DNA of 6,283 nucleotides, taken from NCBI GenBank assembly GCA_023230175.1, contig JALNXV010000218.1, forward strand, positions 1 to 6,283, written 5' to 3'. This DNA is from Candidatus Cloacimonadota bacterium. Lineage in GTDB: Bacteria > Cloacimonadota > Cloacimonadia > Cloacimonadales > WRIO01. This document shows positions 6,165 to 6,283 of the stretch, piece by piece (positions within the stretch are counted from its first letter, which is position 1; every line of letters starts with the position of its first letter). The position numbers and the translations under genes are program-made. The notes under the pieces are model-generated. The model was not told where the DNA came from, did not search any database, and was given only the letters and a program-made list of their open reading frames with translations.

Positions 6165-6283
6165 TTACTTTATTAATAGCATTTTTTGAATTGACTGATA
6201 TTTGTCAGTTTTAATTTTAACGAAGTATATGCCTGAAGTGACAGGTTTTCCTTTATTATCGGAAGTATTCCAATTAAAATTTC
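6165..6283 (-). CDS. C-terminal end of another sorting-domain protein (truncated by window edge)
   Basis: The minus-strand frame enters from the right edge and gives 38 residues before TAA (6165-6167). It has the second half of a FlgD-like T9SS-type sorting domain: FNWNTSDNKGKPVTSGIYF, then VKIKTD and a basic ending KMLLIK. This matches the ends of the 1273-residue (WDGKDSNNNNVSTGIYFYQL) and 153-residue proteins almost position for position, except that the usual WDGK is replaced by WNTSD. The identity of the main part of the protein is unknown because it lies outside the window. The stop is 10 nt before the next start, and its TAA overlaps that gene's ribosome site, so it is the upstream member of the same operon. 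With no start codon in the window it is easily overlooked. Confidence 0.85.
   Translation of the reverse strand, partial: NFNWNTSDNKGKPVTSGIYFVKIKTDKYQSIQKMLLIK

Noticed and set aside
6185..6215. Inverted repeat ACTGA...TCAGT near the right edge
   Set aside because: It is only about 5 bp, lies inside the coding sequence of the sorting-domain tail, and is expected by chance.
1..6283. Defence system, CRISPR array, transposon or prophage
   Set aside because: No repeat-spacer pattern, transposase, integrase, nuclease/helicase or terminal inverted repeats were found. The content is surface and secreted proteins.

Overview
This AT-rich window encodes mainly secreted proteins. Hand counts give 47% GC at 961-1140 and 23% at 3481-3600. 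Three of the predicted proteins end in the FlgD-like, type IX secretion (T9SS)-style sorting domain: an [F/Y]PNP[F/A]NPxT motif, then a 'NxKGQKVKTL' strand, 'WDGK', 'SGxYFY' and a basic last strand ending in K. That tag, small SUMF1-domain proteins and parallel beta-helix proteins occur together in Cloacimonadota and related FCB-group bacteria. Clear Shine-Dalgarno sites precede every gene, which fits Cloacimonadota better than typical Bacteroidota. The taxonomic call is inference from family resemblance, not a search result.

Layout. Positions 1-307 hold no confident gene. They contain an 18-codon candidate ORF (85-141), a perfect 11-bp hairpin (152-191), and a TATAAT box flanked by an imperfect direct repeat. 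A lone plus-strand gene (308-796) encodes a 162-residue protein of unknown function with a GxxGxxVFY...Q...F..W...YA...GYNxF pattern. It converges on a minus-strand cluster that fills the rest of the window.

The cluster is transcribed from right to left. First comes the C-terminal end of a protein truncated by the right edge (6165-6283), which carries a sorting-domain tail. Next is a 1273-residue secreted protein (2333-6154) with an M6-like metallopeptidase domain, an Fn3-like domain, a beta-helix, a TPR-like helical segment and a sorting domain. After a 73-nt gap with a hairpin comes a 153-residue protein that starts at TTG (1798-2259). It consists of a signal peptide, a short beta-rich module and a sorting domain, with no other domain. 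Last, 13 nt further on, is a 312-residue secreted SUMF1/FGE-like protein (846-1784) that shares the short N-terminal module but has no sorting domain.

Spacings of 10, 73 and 13 nt suggest one transcription unit, whose promoter would lie beyond the right edge. All products appear to be exported, so the unit probably equips the cell surface or surroundings with a peptidase, an adhesive or carbohydrate-binding beta-helix and a SUMF1-fold protein. The shared function is not established. I found no tRNA, rRNA, CRISPR array, insertion sequence or phage structural gene.
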